A stretch of 20,857 nucleotides of DNA from DASUBV01 sp035763085 (GCA_035763085.1 DASUBV010000177.1:1-20857); one strand, 5' to 3'. Positions 13,420 to 20,857 are shown, counted from the first letter of the stretch. The notes: generated by a model from the sequence alone, not told the origin. Numbers and translations are program-made.

Positions 13420-14295
13420 TTGCTTTCCCTGGTCCTGCCGAAGGGTTCCCTGGAGCGTGCCACCCTCGACCTGTTTGATGCGGCCGACCTGACGGTCCGC
13501 CGGTCATCGGACCGGGACTACCATGCGACGATCGACGACCCGCGCATCGAGCGGGTCCGCTTCCTGCGGCCGCAGGAGATCCCGTCTTACGTCGCCGAGG
13601 GCCTGTTCGACTTCGGCATCACCGGCCGGGACTGGATCACCGAGACCGGCGCGAACGTCACCTCGCTGGGTGAGCTGCAGTACTCCAAGGCCACCTCGCA
13701 GCCGGTCCGGGTGGTGCTCGCGGTGCCGCTCAGCGTGTCCTGGTCATCGGCAGCCGACCTGCCCGACGGGGTCCGCATCTCCACCGAGTTCCCTGAGCTC
13801 ACCCGCCGGTTCCTCGAAGCTCGCGGGGTCAAGGCGGTGGTCATCCCGTCCTATGGCGCCACTGAGGCCAAAGTGCCCGACATCGTGGACGCCATCGTTG
13901 ACCTGACCGAGACGGGTTCCTCGCTGCGCCGCAATGGCCTGCGCATCCTGGAGACGCTGCTGACCAGCTATACCGAGCTGGTGGCCAACCCGGCGGCGTT
14001 CGAGGATGCGGGCAAGCGGGCCGCGATGGAGGACGTGGCGCTGCTGCTGCGCGGCGCGATCCGGGCCCGCGGCAGCGTGCTGCTCAAGCTGAATGTCGGC
14101 GTCGGCGACCTGACCAGCGTCACCTCGATGCTCCCGGCGATGTCGTCGCCGACGGTCACCGCGCTGGCCCGCGGCGACATGCACGCGGTCGAAGCCGTGG
14201 TGCCCAAGCGGGGCGTCAACACGCTGATCCCGGCGCTGAAGTCGGCCGGAGCACGCGACATCCTGGAAGTCCCGATCACCAAGATCGTCGAGTAG
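13420..14295 (+). CDS. hisG: ATP phosphoribosyltransferase, first step of histidine synthesis
   Basis: Joins ATP and PRPP to give phosphoribosyl-ATP, the committed and histidine-inhibited step of histidine biosynthesis in the cytoplasm. The 291-aa length indicates the long, HisZ-independent form. Visible blocks: LVLPKGSLE at the N-terminus, GLFDFGITGRDWI (61-73), the PRPP-binding loop DLTETGSSLRRNGL (161-174), and the C-terminal regulatory ACT-like domain from about residue 217 (GSVLLKLNV, LPAMSSPTVTAL, KRGVNTLIPALKSAGARDIL). The start is TTG with GAGGGAG about 7 nt upstream. A TAGGCT -10-like box at 13375-13380 lacks a matching -35. The hisE gene that often precedes hisG in actinobacteria is absent here, so hisG seems to be transcribed alone and ends at a strong hairpin. 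Confidence 0.96.
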   Translation: MLSLVLPKGSLERATLDLFDAADLTVRRSSDRDYHATIDDPRIERVRFLRPQEIPSYVAEGLFDFGITGRDWITETGANVTSLGELQYSKATSQPVRVVLAVPLSVSWSSAADLPDGVRISTEFPELTRRFLEARGVKAVVIPSYGATEAKVPDIVDAIVDLTETGSSLRRNGLRILETLLTSYTELVANPAAFEDAGKRAAMEDVALLLRGAIRARGSVLLKLNVGVGDLTSVTSMLPAMSSPTVTALARGDMHAVEAVVPKRGVNTLIPALKSAGARDILEVPITKIVE

Positions 14296-14303
14296 CCCGG
14301 CGG

Positions 14304-14343
14304 CGGGCGGCCGGGCTGCGGGCCGCCCGGCTGCGGGCCGCCC
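14304..14343 (+). terminator. hisG terminator with 15-bp tandem repeat
   Basis: CGGGCGGCC (14304-14312) and GGCCGCCCG (14321-14329) form a 9-bp perfect stem with an 8-nt loop, starting 8 nt after the hisG stop. GGCTGCGGGCCGCCC is repeated head to tail at 14314-14328 and 14329-14343, which offers a second 3' arm for alternative pairing. The rest of the 206-nt gap to 14501 contains no evident gene. Confidence 0.65.
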
Positions 14344-14501
14344 GGGGCTGGTCGGCACCGGCGAGCCGCATACGGCGGTTGGTGGCCGGGCGAGCCGGGT
14401 ACGGGCCGGTGGGGACCAGGACTGATCATGGCCCCGCGCGGCGGATCTGACTGTCTCGCCAAGTGGCCGAACCTTGACGATCTCCGCGCGACGCGGTCAA
14501 G

Positions 14502-15100
14502 ATGAGTTCTTCCACCACGGAACCGGCTCCAGTTCTGGGGCCTGTTGAGGGGGTGGCCGTGCCGAAGCCTCGACGACCGACCATCGCTGACATTGCGGCC
14601 GTGTCGGGCGTAGGCGCGGGCACAGTGTCCCGCGTCATTAACGAGGCCGCCGGGGTGCGCGCCGCTTCCGCTGCCTCCCCCGCGCTGGGCCGCACGGCCT
14701 CGGGCCGTCGGCTGGCGGGCTGCCGGCGAGCGCCGGCCATGGCCGGGCTGCCCCCCGCCGACAATTTAGTCCCGCTGGGCCCGCACGGGCCGGCCAGCGC
14801 GCAGGCCCTGGCCGCCAAGCTGCGGACGCTGCCCGATCCGCCGTCAGCCATCTTCGCCGCGTCCGACACCGGGCCATGGGGGTGCTCGCGGCCGCCGGCC
14901 GGTCGGGCATGCACGTGCCCGCGCGCCTGTCGGCGCCCGGTTTCGGCGACATCCAGCTCGCCGTGCTGCCTGACCCCGGCACCGTGCGCCAGCTACCGGG
15001 AGCACATCGGGCCGACGGTGCCGAGCGCTGTGCGCGCTGCTGCGCGGGGAGCGGGTCAGGCCGCTGCGCCAGGTGCTGGAGGTCCGGGTGGTGCAGGGGC
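14502..15100 (+). pseudogene. Broken LacI-family regulator gene
   Basis: Pieces of one LacI protein are scattered over three frames. From 14502 an intact helix-turn-helix reads RRPTIADIAAVSGVGAGTVS and continues to NEAAGV. The hinge and roughly the first 130 residues of the effector domain are then missing, and the frame resumes at GCRRAPAMAGLPP, LVPLGPHGP and LPDPPSAIFAASDT. A one-base loss near 14871 moves the next part to another frame from 14876 (MGVLAAAGRSGMHVP, GFGDIQLA, GTVRQL). Further shifts near 14992 and 15010-15020 give YREHIG and ALCALLRGERVRPLRQVLEV. It lies just upstream of the LpqY-type transporter operon and was probably its regulator. A truncated protein retaining only DNA binding is conceivable but unlikely. 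Confidence 0.85.
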
Positions 15101-15120
15101 CAGCTCGAGGTGGCCCGGAG

Positions 15121-15255
15121 CCCGGCGGCCGCAGCGCCCGGCGGCCGCAGCGCCCGGCGACCGGGTCGCCAGCGGCTCCCGGCGCCGCGCGCAGCAGACG
15201 ACAGCGGTCCCGGCAGCGGGCTGCTTCCCCGGACAACAGGTCGCCGGACAACAGG
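15121..15255 (+). repeat. Short tandem repeats before the LpqY-type operon
   Basis: CCCGGCGGCCGCAGCG is repeated head to tail at 15121-15136 and 15137-15152, with a partial third copy. CCGGACAACAGG occurs at 15229-15240 and 15244-15255, a 15-bp period. No gene is seen from 15101 to 15318. No convincing -35/-10 pair was found, so the operon promoter remains unplaced; the second repeat, about 65-90 nt before the start codon, may be a regulator site. Confidence 0.5.
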
Positions 15256-15318
15256 GAGGTGAAGCCGCCTCGCAGGAGCCCTTTCAGGTGCACCGAAGAT
15301 CTGCGCGAAGGGAAGATG

Positions 15319-16659
15319 ATGGCTGATCAAGAACGGCCGGCCAGGCCGGCCAGCAGCCCCGCGTTCCGGCAGCGGCGCCGACCGGGAATCCCGCGCCGGA
15401 GCCGCCGCGGCTGGGCGGGCCTCGCGGCAGTGGCGCTGGTGTCTTCCGCGCTGGCCGCCTGCGGCTCGGCCGGCGCGGGCTCGGGCCCGGTGACGCTGAC
15501 CTACTACCTGTATCCCGACAACTCTGGCGCCACCCAGACGGCCATCAAGAACTGCGACGCGCACAGCAACGGCACATACCGGATCTCCTACCAGAAGCTG
15601 CCCAACGCCTCCGATGGGCAGCGGCAGCAGCTCGTGCGCCGGCTCGCGGCCCACGACGACACGATCGACATCATGGGCCTGGACGTCACCTGGGAGGCCG
15701 AGTTCGCGCAGGCGGGCTGGATCGTGCCGTGGACGGGCCCGAACAAGGCGCAAGCCGAGGACGGGACGCTCAAGCCCGCCCTGGAGACCGCGATCTGGAA
15801 GGGCAAGCTCTACGCGGTGCCCGCCAACACCAACACCCAGCTGCTGTGGTACCGCTCGGACCTGGTGCCCAGCCCGCCGAAAACCTGGGCGGAGATGATC
15901 TCCGACGCCGAGAAGCTGGCCAAGGAGGGCAAGCCGCACTACATCGAGATCCAGGGCGCCCAGTACGAGGGCGCGACCGTGTGGTTCAACACGATGGTGT
16001 CCAGCGCCGGCGGCACCGTGCTGAACCCGGACGCGACCAGGGTGACGCTCGGGCAGCCCGCCGTCAAGGCACTGTCGATCATGAAGCAGCTCGCCACCTC
16101 GACCGCCGCTGACCCCTCGCTCGACGTGCAGATGGAGAACGAGAACCGGCTGGCCATGGAAGCAGGAAACGCGGTCTTCCAGCTGAACTACCCGTTCGTG
16201 TATCCGGCCATGAAGGCCGACAATCCGTCGCTGTTCAAGCACTTCAAGTGGGCGCCGTACCCGGAGGTCATCCCCGGCAAGCCGGCCAAGGTGACGATCG
16301 GCGGCATCGACCTGGCCGTCAGCTCGTACTCCAGGCACCAGGCGCTGGCCTTCCAGGCAGCGCTGTGCCTGCGGAACAAGCAGAACCAGATCATCGGGGC
16401 GAACGTCGGCGGCGTGCCGCCGACCATTGAGAGCCTGTACAACAACCCGGCGCTATTCAAGAACTACCCGTTCCATGCCGACATCCTCCAGGCGCTGCAG
16501 AACGCGAGCGTCCGGCCGAAGTCGCCGGTCTACCAGGTCGTATCCATCGATATCTCGCACCTGGTCTCGCCGCCGGAATCCATCAATCCGGCGAGCACCG
16601 AGAAGGCGATGGTCAGCCAGCTCACTGACGCCCTGCAATCGAAGGGCCTGGTCCCGTGA
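15319..16659 (+). CDS. Trehalose/maltose-type sugar-binding lipoprotein (LpqY-like)
   Basis: Substrate receptor of 446 aa attached to the outer face of the membrane. A long basic n-region (RQRRRPGIPRRSRRG) suggests twin-arginine-like features, followed by a hydrophobic core and the lipobox LAAC with Cys48. Mature-domain blocks RQQLVRRLAAHDDTIDIMGL, DVTWEAEFAQAGWI and KGKLYAVPANTNTQLLWYR resemble actinobacterial LpqY/trehalose-binding proteins. AAGGGA is 5 nt before the ATG at 15319; another ATG directly before it is too close to the ribosome site. The open frame back to 15073 is the tail of the lacI pseudogene. Gene order binding protein, two permeases, ATPase matches lpqY-sugABC. The substrate is probably trehalose or another alpha-glucoside, also suggested by the nearby GH13 gene. 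Confidence 0.92.
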   Translation: MADQERPARPASSPAFRQRRRPGIPRRSRRGWAGLAAVALVSSALAACGSAGAGSGPVTLTYYLYPDNSGATQTAIKNCDAHSNGTYRISYQKLPNASDGQRQQLVRRLAAHDDTIDIMGLDVTWEAEFAQAGWIVPWTGPNKAQAEDGTLKPALETAIWKGKLYAVPANTNTQLLWYRSDLVPSPPKTWAEMISDAEKLAKEGKPHYIEIQGAQYEGATVWFNTMVSSAGGTVLNPDATRVTLGQPAVKALSIMKQLATSTAADPSLDVQMENENRLAMEAGNAVFQLNYPFVYPAMKADNPSLFKHFKWAPYPEVIPGKPAKVTIGGIDLAVSSYSRHQALAFQAALCLRNKQNQIIGANVGGVPPTIESLYNNPALFKNYPFHADILQALQNASVRPKSPVYQVVSIDISHLVSPPESINPASTEKAMVSQLTDALQSKGLVP

Positions 16660-16678
16660 GCGGCCGCGCGCCGGCCGC
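16660..16678 (+). terminator. Intercistronic hairpin after the LpqY-like gene
   Basis: GCGGCCG and CGGCCGC form a perfect 7-bp stem with a 5-nt loop starting at the base after the stop codon. It occupies the 64-nt gap before the permease gene and, like the stem at 2135-2178, may favour the binding protein over the permeases. Confidence 0.45.
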
Positions 16679-16723
16679 GGGCCTGGCCGGGGACAGGACG
16701 AGCCGAGGAAAGGAAGGCCACCG

Positions 16724-17671
16724 ATGAGCACGAGCACCCAGCCGGCCACGACCGGCGCGGCCGGGACGCAGCGGCGCAGGGGCAAAGCACCCCTGTCCGA
16801 GGGCGCGCGCGCCGAGCGCAGACTCGGCTGGCTGCTGTGCGCCCCCGCGGTCATCGTGATGATCGCGGTCACCGCCTACCCGGTCGGCTACGCCATCTAC
16901 CTGTCGCTGCAGCGCTACAACCTCGAGCTTCCGCAGCAGATCAAGTTCATCGGGCTGAGCAATTACGCGGCGGTGCTGAGCTCGCCGTACTGGTGGCAGG
17001 CCCTGAAGGTGACCGTGATCATCACGATCTTCTCGGTCGCCATCTCGCTGGTCCTGGGCATGCTGCTGGCCCTGCTCATGCACCGGACGCTGTTCGGGCG
17101 CAACACGGTGCGCACCGCCGCGCTCATTCCGTACGGCATCGTGACGGTCGCCGCCGCCTACGGCTGGCAGTACGCCTGGACACCAAGCCAGGGCTACCTG
17201 TCTGCGGCGTTCGGCGACAGCGCGCCGCTGACCTCCCAGGTGTCGGCGATCATCGTCATCATCATCGCCGAGATCTGGAAGACCACGCCGTTCATGGGCC
17301 TGCTCCTGCTCGCCGGGCTGTCCCTGGTCCCCGAGGACCTGCAGAAGGCGGCGAAGGTCGACGGTGCCACCGCCTGGCAGCGCTTCACCCGGATCACGCT
17401 GCCGCTGATGAAGCCGGCCATCCTGGTCGCCCTGCTGTTCCGGACCCTGGACTCGTTCCGGATCTTCGACAACATCTTCATCCTGACGGCGGGCAATAAC
17501 GGCACCGGGTCGGTGTCGATCCTGGGCTACGACAACTTGTTCAATGCCCTCAACCTCGGGGTGGGATCGACGATCTCGATCCTCATCTTCATCTGCGTGG
17601 CACTGATCGCCGTGGCGTTCATCAAGGGCTTCGGCACCGCGGCTCCCGGCTCCGACATCGGGAAGAGGTGA
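16724..17671 (+). CDS. Carbohydrate ABC transporter permease, MalF/SugA type
   Basis: Inner-membrane permease of 315 aa. A hydrophilic N-terminus (to about residue 33) precedes the first membrane segment (LLCAPAVIVMIAVTAYPVGY), with further segments near 94-118, 132-150, 172-200, 230-240 and 285-305. The EAA loop is at 203-230 with the full consensus (EDLQKAAKVDGA, then ITLPLMKP), so ATPase docking should be normal. The ATG has AGGAAGG about 6 nt upstream. It pairs with the MalG-type permease starting 7 nt after its stop, in the LpqY-type operon. The likely role is import of trehalose or a related alpha-glucoside, inferred from gene order and the binding protein. Confidence 0.93.
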   Translation: MSTSTQPATTGAAGTQRRRGKAPLSEGARAERRLGWLLCAPAVIVMIAVTAYPVGYAIYLSLQRYNLELPQQIKFIGLSNYAAVLSSPYWWQALKVTVIITIFSVAISLVLGMLLALLMHRTLFGRNTVRTAALIPYGIVTVAAAYGWQYAWTPSQGYLSAAFGDSAPLTSQVSAIIVIIIAEIWKTTPFMGLLLLAGLSLVPEDLQKAAKVDGATAWQRFTRITLPLMKPAILVALLFRTLDSFRIFDNIFILTAGNNGTGSVSILGYDNLFNALNLGVGSTISILIFICVALIAVAFIKGFGTAAPGSDIGKR

Positions 17672-17678
17672 CTGGCTG

Positions 17679-18515
17679 ATGGCTGTGGCGACAACTCCCC
17701 GGCAGAAGTCCGGGTGGGGGATAGCGAACTTCGTCGTTGTGGCGCTGGCCCTGATCCCGGTGCTGTGGATGGTCTCGCTGTCGTTCAAGACACCCGCGGC
17801 GATCCTGGATCCCTCGTTCTGGCCTAAGTCGTGGACCTGGTCGAACTATGCCGGGATCCTGGAAACCTCGCAGTTCATCCAGCCGCTGCTCAACTCCATC
17901 GGCATTGGCCTGATCTCGACGCTCATCGCTGTCGTGCTGGCCTCGATGGCGGCCTACGCGATAGCGCGGCTGAATTTCCCCGGCAAGGGCGTGCTCATCG
18001 GGATGGCGCTCCTGATCGCCATGTTCCCGCAGATCGCGCTGGTGACGCCGCTGTTCAACATCGAGCGTGGCCTGGGCCTGTTCAACACCTGGCCCGGCCT
18101 GATCATCCCCTACGTGGCTTTCGGGCTGCCGCTGGGCATCTACACGCTGTCGGCGTTCTTCCGCGAGATCCCGTGGGAGCTGGAGAAGGCGGCCAAGGTC
18201 GACGGGGCCACGCCATTCCAGGCGTTCACGCTGGTCATCGCCCCGCTGGCGGCACCCGGAATGGTGACCACGGCGATCCTGGTGTTCCTGTTCTGCTGGA
18301 ACGAGTTCCTGTTCGCGATCTCGTTCACCTCAACGCTCGCGTCCCGGACCGCGCCCGCTTCCATCGCCTACTTCAGCGGCAGCTCGCAGTTCACGGTGCC
18401 GACCGGGCCCATCGCGGCCGCCGCGGTGGTCATCACCATCCCCATCATCATCTTTGTCGTGTTCTTCCAGCGCCGCATCGTGGCCGGGCTGACGTCCGGC
18501 GCGGTCAAGGGCTAG
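17679..18515 (+). CDS. Carbohydrate ABC transporter permease, MalG/SugB type
   Basis: Inner-membrane permease of 278 aa, second half of the channel. About six membrane segments are seen, beginning with ANFVVVALALIPVLWMVSL. The EAA loop at 165-192 is canonical (WELEKAAKVDGATPFQAF, then IAPLAAPG), and the C-terminus FFQRRIVAGLTSGAVKG is the standard MalG ending. Its last residues resemble those of the permease remnant at 10121-10309, which supports that remnant's identity. The start lies 7 nt after the preceding stop with AGAGGTG upstream, so the two permeases are probably translationally linked. The ATPase gene follows after 28 nt. Confidence 0.94.
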   Translation: MAVATTPRQKSGWGIANFVVVALALIPVLWMVSLSFKTPAAILDPSFWPKSWTWSNYAGILETSQFIQPLLNSIGIGLISTLIAVVLASMAAYAIARLNFPGKGVLIGMALLIAMFPQIALVTPLFNIERGLGLFNTWPGLIIPYVAFGLPLGIYTLSAFFREIPWELEKAAKVDGATPFQAFTLVIAPLAAPGMVTTAILVFLFCWNEFLFAISFTSTLASRTAPASIAYFSGSSQFTVPTGPIAAAAVVITIPIIIFVVFFQRRIVAGLTSGAVKG

Positions 18516-18543
18516 CCGGGCGCACGGACGTGAAGGAGTAACA

Positions 18544-19755
18544 GTGGCCGAGATCATCCTGGACAACGTCACCAAGCGCTATCCCGACGGCGCGCTGGCC
18601 GTCGACAAGATCAGCCTGGACATCGCCGACGGCGAGTTCATGATCCTGGTCGGCCCGTCGGGCTGCGGGAAGTCCACCACGCTGAACATGATCGCGGGCC
18701 TGGAGGACATCACCGAGGGCGAGCTGCGGATCGGCGGCCGGGTCGTCAACAACGAGGCGCCCAAGGACCGTGACATCGCCATGGTGTTCCAGAGCTACGC
18801 GCTCTACCCGCACATGACAGTGCGCGAGAACATGGGCTTCGCGCTCAAACTGGCCAAGACGCCGCAGAACGTCATCAACGAGAAGGTGGAGGAGGCCGCC
18901 CGGATCCTGGACCTGACCCAGCACCTGGACCGCAAGCCCGCCAACCTGTCCGGCGGCCAGCGTCAGCGGGTAGCCATGGGCCGGGCTATCGTCCGCGACC
19001 CGCAGGCGTTCCTGATGGACGAGCCGCTGTCCAACCTGGACGCCAAGCTGCGGGTGCAGACCCGCACGTCGGTGTCGCGGCTGCAGAAGCGGCTGGGCAC
19101 CACGATGGTCTACGTCACCCACGACCAGACCGAGGCCATGACGCTGGGCGACCGGCTAGCCGTGATGCGGGCCGGGATACTGCAGCAGGCCGGGACCCCG
19201 CAGGAACTGTATGACCGGCCGGTCAACCTGTTCGTGGCCGGCTTCATCGGCTCGCCGGCGATGAACTTCCTGGGCGCCACCCTGGAGGAGGGCTCGCTGC
19301 GCACCAGCCTGGGCGACCTGCCGTTGTCCGGGCAGCTGCGCCAGGAACTGGAGCGGGCGAACGTGGGCCGCTCTGTCATCGCGGGCCTGCGCCCGGAGGA
19401 CTTCGAGGACGCCTCGCTCGTCCCGGCCGAGAATCGCGGCTTCGGAATCACGTTCCGGACGACAATCGACGTGCGTGAGTCCATGGGCTCGGACGTCTTC
19501 GTGTACTTCACAACGGAAAGCGGCCTGTCGGCCCACTCCGACCAGCTGGCCGACCTGGCGCAGGATTCCGGCCAGGCCGAGGCGCTCGGCGCGGAGGAGC
19601 AGGTCACGGCCCGGCTGGACGCGGCGACCAGGATCCGCGAGGGCGAGGAGGCCGAGCTGTGGGCGGACCTGCGCCCGCTGCATGTGTTCGACCCGGCGTC
19701 GGGCCGCAACATCGCCCTGGAGGCCCGCCCGGACGGCCCGCCGCCGGCGAGCTGA
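18544..19755 (+). CDS. ugpC: Sugar ABC transporter ATPase, MsiK/SugC/UgpC type
   Basis: Cytoplasmic ATP-hydrolysing subunit, 403 aa. All nucleotide-binding motifs are intact: Walker A GPSGCGKST (37-45), Q-loop Gln83 in FQSYALYPH, signature LSGGQRQRVAMGRA (135-148), Walker B FLMDE (156-160) followed by the D-loop, and the switch His193 in YVTHDQTEA. A C-terminal TOBE/MalK-like regulatory domain starts near residue 240. The start is GTG with AAGGAG upstream. It closes the LpqY-type operon and is followed by two strong hairpins. In actinomycetes one MsiK-type ATPase often serves several sugar importers, and no other ATPase is present in this window. The symbol is the common family label; glycerol-3-phosphate is not implied. 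Confidence 0.95.
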   Translation: MAEIILDNVTKRYPDGALAVDKISLDIADGEFMILVGPSGCGKSTTLNMIAGLEDITEGELRIGGRVVNNEAPKDRDIAMVFQSYALYPHMTVRENMGFALKLAKTPQNVINEKVEEAARILDLTQHLDRKPANLSGGQRQRVAMGRAIVRDPQAFLMDEPLSNLDAKLRVQTRTSVSRLQKRLGTTMVYVTHDQTEAMTLGDRLAVMRAGILQQAGTPQELYDRPVNLFVAGFIGSPAMNFLGATLEEGSLRTSLGDLPLSGQLRQELERANVGRSVIAGLRPEDFEDASLVPAENRGFGITFRTTIDVRESMGSDVFVYFTTESGLSAHSDQLADLAQDSGQAEALGAEEQVTARLDAATRIREGEEAELWADLRPLHVFDPASGRNIALEARPDGPPPAS

Positions 19756-19763
19756 GCCAGCCC

Positions 19764-19784
19764 GGCCGCCCGTGGCGGGCGGCC
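19764..19784 (+). terminator. Terminator hairpin of the LpqY-type transporter operon
   Basis: GGCCGCCCG, loop TGG, CGGGCGGCC is a perfect 9-bp stem starting 9 nt after the ATPase stop codon. It is the first of two terminator-like structures in the convergent gap. Confidence 0.65.
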
Positions 19785-19799
19785 GCCAGGCCGCGGCAG

Positions 19800-19832
19800 C
19801 CCGGCGTGACGGGGTCCGCTCGTCACGCCGGG
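19800..19832. terminator. Second, bidirectional terminator hairpin (12-bp stem)
   Basis: CCCGGCGTGACG (19800-19811) pairs perfectly with CGTCACGCCGGG (19821-19832) around a 9-nt loop. It sits between the plus-strand ATPase gene and the convergent minus-strand gene ending at 19921, so it can serve both. Confidence 0.7.
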
Positions 19833-19920
19833 GCCGGCCCGGGGCCCCCGTTTCGAATCAACGGGCGCACGGGCACGTGCCGGCAGGCAATCCGGCTGCG
19901 CGAGGGGCCGGGCGGGATGA

Positions 19921-20307
19921 TCAGCGGGCGGCCGGCTCCCGGACGTCCAGCCCGCGCTCGCGCAGCGCCGCCTCGGCGCGGTAAATGTCAGCCTGGCTGG
20001 CATGGTCGCCGCCCGGTGGCGGGCTCACCTCCAGCCGGGCGCACGCGTCGTGCAGCGCGTCCAGGTAGGCGCCGCGCAGTGCCCGGACGCGGTGGCTCTT
20101 GGCCGTCGCGCCGGGGGTGGTCTCGGTGACATCCAGCTGGGCCCGCAGCCGCCGCAGGGTGGCGGCCAGCCGCTCCGGCGACTCGGCCGGCGGCGGCCGG
20201 CGGAGGCGGCCGACCAGCTTGTGCCAGCCGCCCAGGGTCACGATGAGGAAGTACCCGGCAGCGGTCGGCAGCGCCATGGCCAGCACGAGCAGCGCGATAT
20301 TGCGCAT
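19921..20307 (-). CDS. Small membrane-anchored protein of unknown function
   Basis: I do not recognise a characterised family. From the chosen ATG the protein has 128 aa: a single N-terminal hydrophobic segment (NIALLVLAMALPTAAGYFLI), a short Trp/Arg-rich juxtamembrane part (GGWHKLVGRLRRP), then a charged, helix-rich cytoplasmic domain with LAATLRRLRAQLDVTE, VRALRGAYLDALHDACARLE and a C-terminal IYRAEAALRERGLDV. The start is uncertain: GGAG lies only 1 nt before this ATG, and the frame stays open to an ATG at 20403 and a GTG at 20424. The hydrophobic segment right after residue 1 favours the short form. It is convergent with the ATPase gene and divergent from the GH13 gene. Codon use looks like its neighbours, so it is probably a real gene. 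Confidence 0.65.
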   Translation of the reverse strand: MRNIALLVLAMALPTAAGYFLIVTLGGWHKLVGRLRRPPPAESPERLAATLRRLRAQLDVTETTPGATAKSHRVRALRGAYLDALHDACARLEVSPPPGGDHASQADIYRAEAALRERGLDVREPAAR

Positions 20308-20376
20308 GCTCCAGTGTCGGCCGCCCGCCGGCCGCCAGGCAAGCGCTTCGCTGAGCCGGCCAGCGTAACCGGCATC

Positions 20377-20406
20377 TTGATCAGCAAGGCGGCTAGCGGA
20401 CATAGT
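20377..20406 (+). promoter_or_regulatory. Possible promoter of the GH13 gene
   Basis: TTGATC (20377-20382), an 18-nt spacer and CATAGT (20401-20406) give a moderate -35/-10 match with the same spacing as the other two promoters in the window. The predicted start near 20413 leaves a leader of about 70 nt. Confidence 0.35.
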
Positions 20407-20483
20407 GGATGCGCCGGGCGCCACGGCGGCGCGGGCAGTCGTTCAGGCCGCGCGGGCGCCGCGCCGGGGTTGTGAGGAGAAAA

Positions 20484-20857
20484 ATGCAAGACGGCGGTGC
20501 GGTGCAGCCGTGGTGGCACGGGTCGGTCCTCTACCAGCTGTACGTCCGGTCGTGGCAGGACGCTGACGGAGATGGCTACGGGGACCTGCGCGGCCTCATC
20601 AGCCGCCTGGATCACCTGGAGTGGCTCGGCGTCGACGCCATCTGGCTGTCGCCCACGATGCCCTCGCCCGACACCGACTGGGGTTACGACGTCAGCGACT
20701 ACACCGGCGTGCACCCCGAGCTGGGCACGCTGGCCGACCTGGACGAGCTCATCGCCGCGGCGGGGGAGCGCGGCATGCGGGTGCTGCTGGACCTGGTGCC
20801 CAACCACACCAGCTCGGCGCACGCCTGGTTCGTCGACGCGCTGACCGGCCGGGACGC
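20484..20857 (+). CDS. GH13 alpha-glucosidase-like enzyme, N-terminal part (cut by window end)
   Basis: The first 124 codons of an alpha-amylase-superfamily enzyme; the frame is open at the window end. Typical blocks are WWHGSVLYQLYVRSW at the N-terminus, the calcium-site-like DADGDGYGDLRG (26-37), LDHLEWLGVDAIWLSP, GYDVSDY (68-73) and conserved region I, DLVPNH (103-108). This pattern belongs to the oligo-1,6-glucosidase, alpha-glucosidase and trehalose synthase branch; the catalytic Asp and Glu lie beyond the window. There is no signal peptide, so it acts in the cytoplasm. The ATG has GAGGAG 5-6 nt upstream. It probably processes the alpha-glucoside imported by the LpqY-type transporter, though it is separated from that operon by two hairpins and a minus-strand gene. 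Confidence 0.9.
   Translation, partial: MQDGGAVQPWWHGSVLYQLYVRSWQDADGDGYGDLRGLISRLDHLEWLGVDAIWLSPTMPSPDTDWGYDVSDYTGVHPELGTLADLDELIAAAGERGMRVLLDLVPNHTSSAHAWFVDALTGRD

Noticed and set aside
14474..14503. TTGACG as a promoter for the broken lacI gene
   Set aside because: The only hexamer at proper spacing is CAAGAT, overlapping the ATG. TTGAC/GTCAA here also form an inverted repeat, so a promoter call is not secure.
14638..16338. 566-codon minus-strand open frame opposite the lacI pseudogene and LpqY-like gene
   Set aside because: Low-complexity Arg/Gly/Val-rich product with no family features; the plus-strand lipoprotein is clear.
16622..17788. 388-codon minus-strand open frame opposite the MalF/SugA-type permease
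   Set aside because: Asp/Arg/Gln-rich product typical of reading a membrane protein gene backwards.

Overview
The window is about 20.9 kb of very GC-rich DNA with strong G/C preference at third codon positions, frequent GTG and TTG starts, LacI-family regulators beside sugar ABC transporters, and hairpin terminators without T-runs. This fits a soil- or plant-associated filamentous actinomycete. I cannot name the genus from the sequence.

Left part (1-8104, mostly minus strand). One operon reads right to left: a LacI-family repressor (5136-6221), an intracellular GH51 alpha-L-arabinofuranosidase (3667-5139), a lipoprotein sugar-binding protein (2185-3606) and two ABC permeases (1043-1999, 81-1046). 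It has a recognisable promoter (6320-6349) with a CGAACGTTCG palindrome at the expected transcription start and a longer copy of the same palindrome about 254 bp upstream. Three gene junctions carry hairpins or TTGA overlaps that probably set expression ratios. A second LacI-family gene (6575-7933, minus) lies upstream and carries an unusual Ala/Pro/Gly/Ser tail built of heptapeptide repeats.

Middle part (8000-15100). Divergent from the second lacI gene is a GH127 beta-L-arabinofuranosidase (8105-10096), followed in the same frame by the severed C-terminus of an ABC permease (pseudogene, to 10309) and an SDR/epimerase gene (10368-11336). Together with the left operon this forms an arabinofuranoside-use island: import of arabino-oligosaccharides, then cytoplasmic cleavage of alpha linkages (GH51) and beta linkages (GH127). 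Next come a siderophore-interacting flavin reductase-like gene (11447-12238, minus), a divergent helical-backbone metal-receptor gene without signal peptide (12418-13290), hisG (13420-14295) and a broken LacI-family gene (14502 to about 15100).

Right part (15121-20857). A complete sugar ABC transporter operon of the LpqY-SugABC type follows: binding lipoprotein, two permeases and a MsiK/UgpC-type ATPase. It ends in two strong stem-loops. A small membrane-anchored protein of unknown function is on the opposite strand (19921-20307), and the start of a GH13 alpha-glucosidase-like gene runs off the window end. The ATPase is the only one in the window, so it may also energise the arabinofuranoside transporter, which has none nearby.

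The most unusual points are the repeat-tailed LacI protein, the paired palindromes around the arabinofuranosidase promoter, the 17-bp intercistronic stem between binding protein and permease genes, and two decayed genes (permease and lacI) that suggest recent remodelling of sugar uptake.
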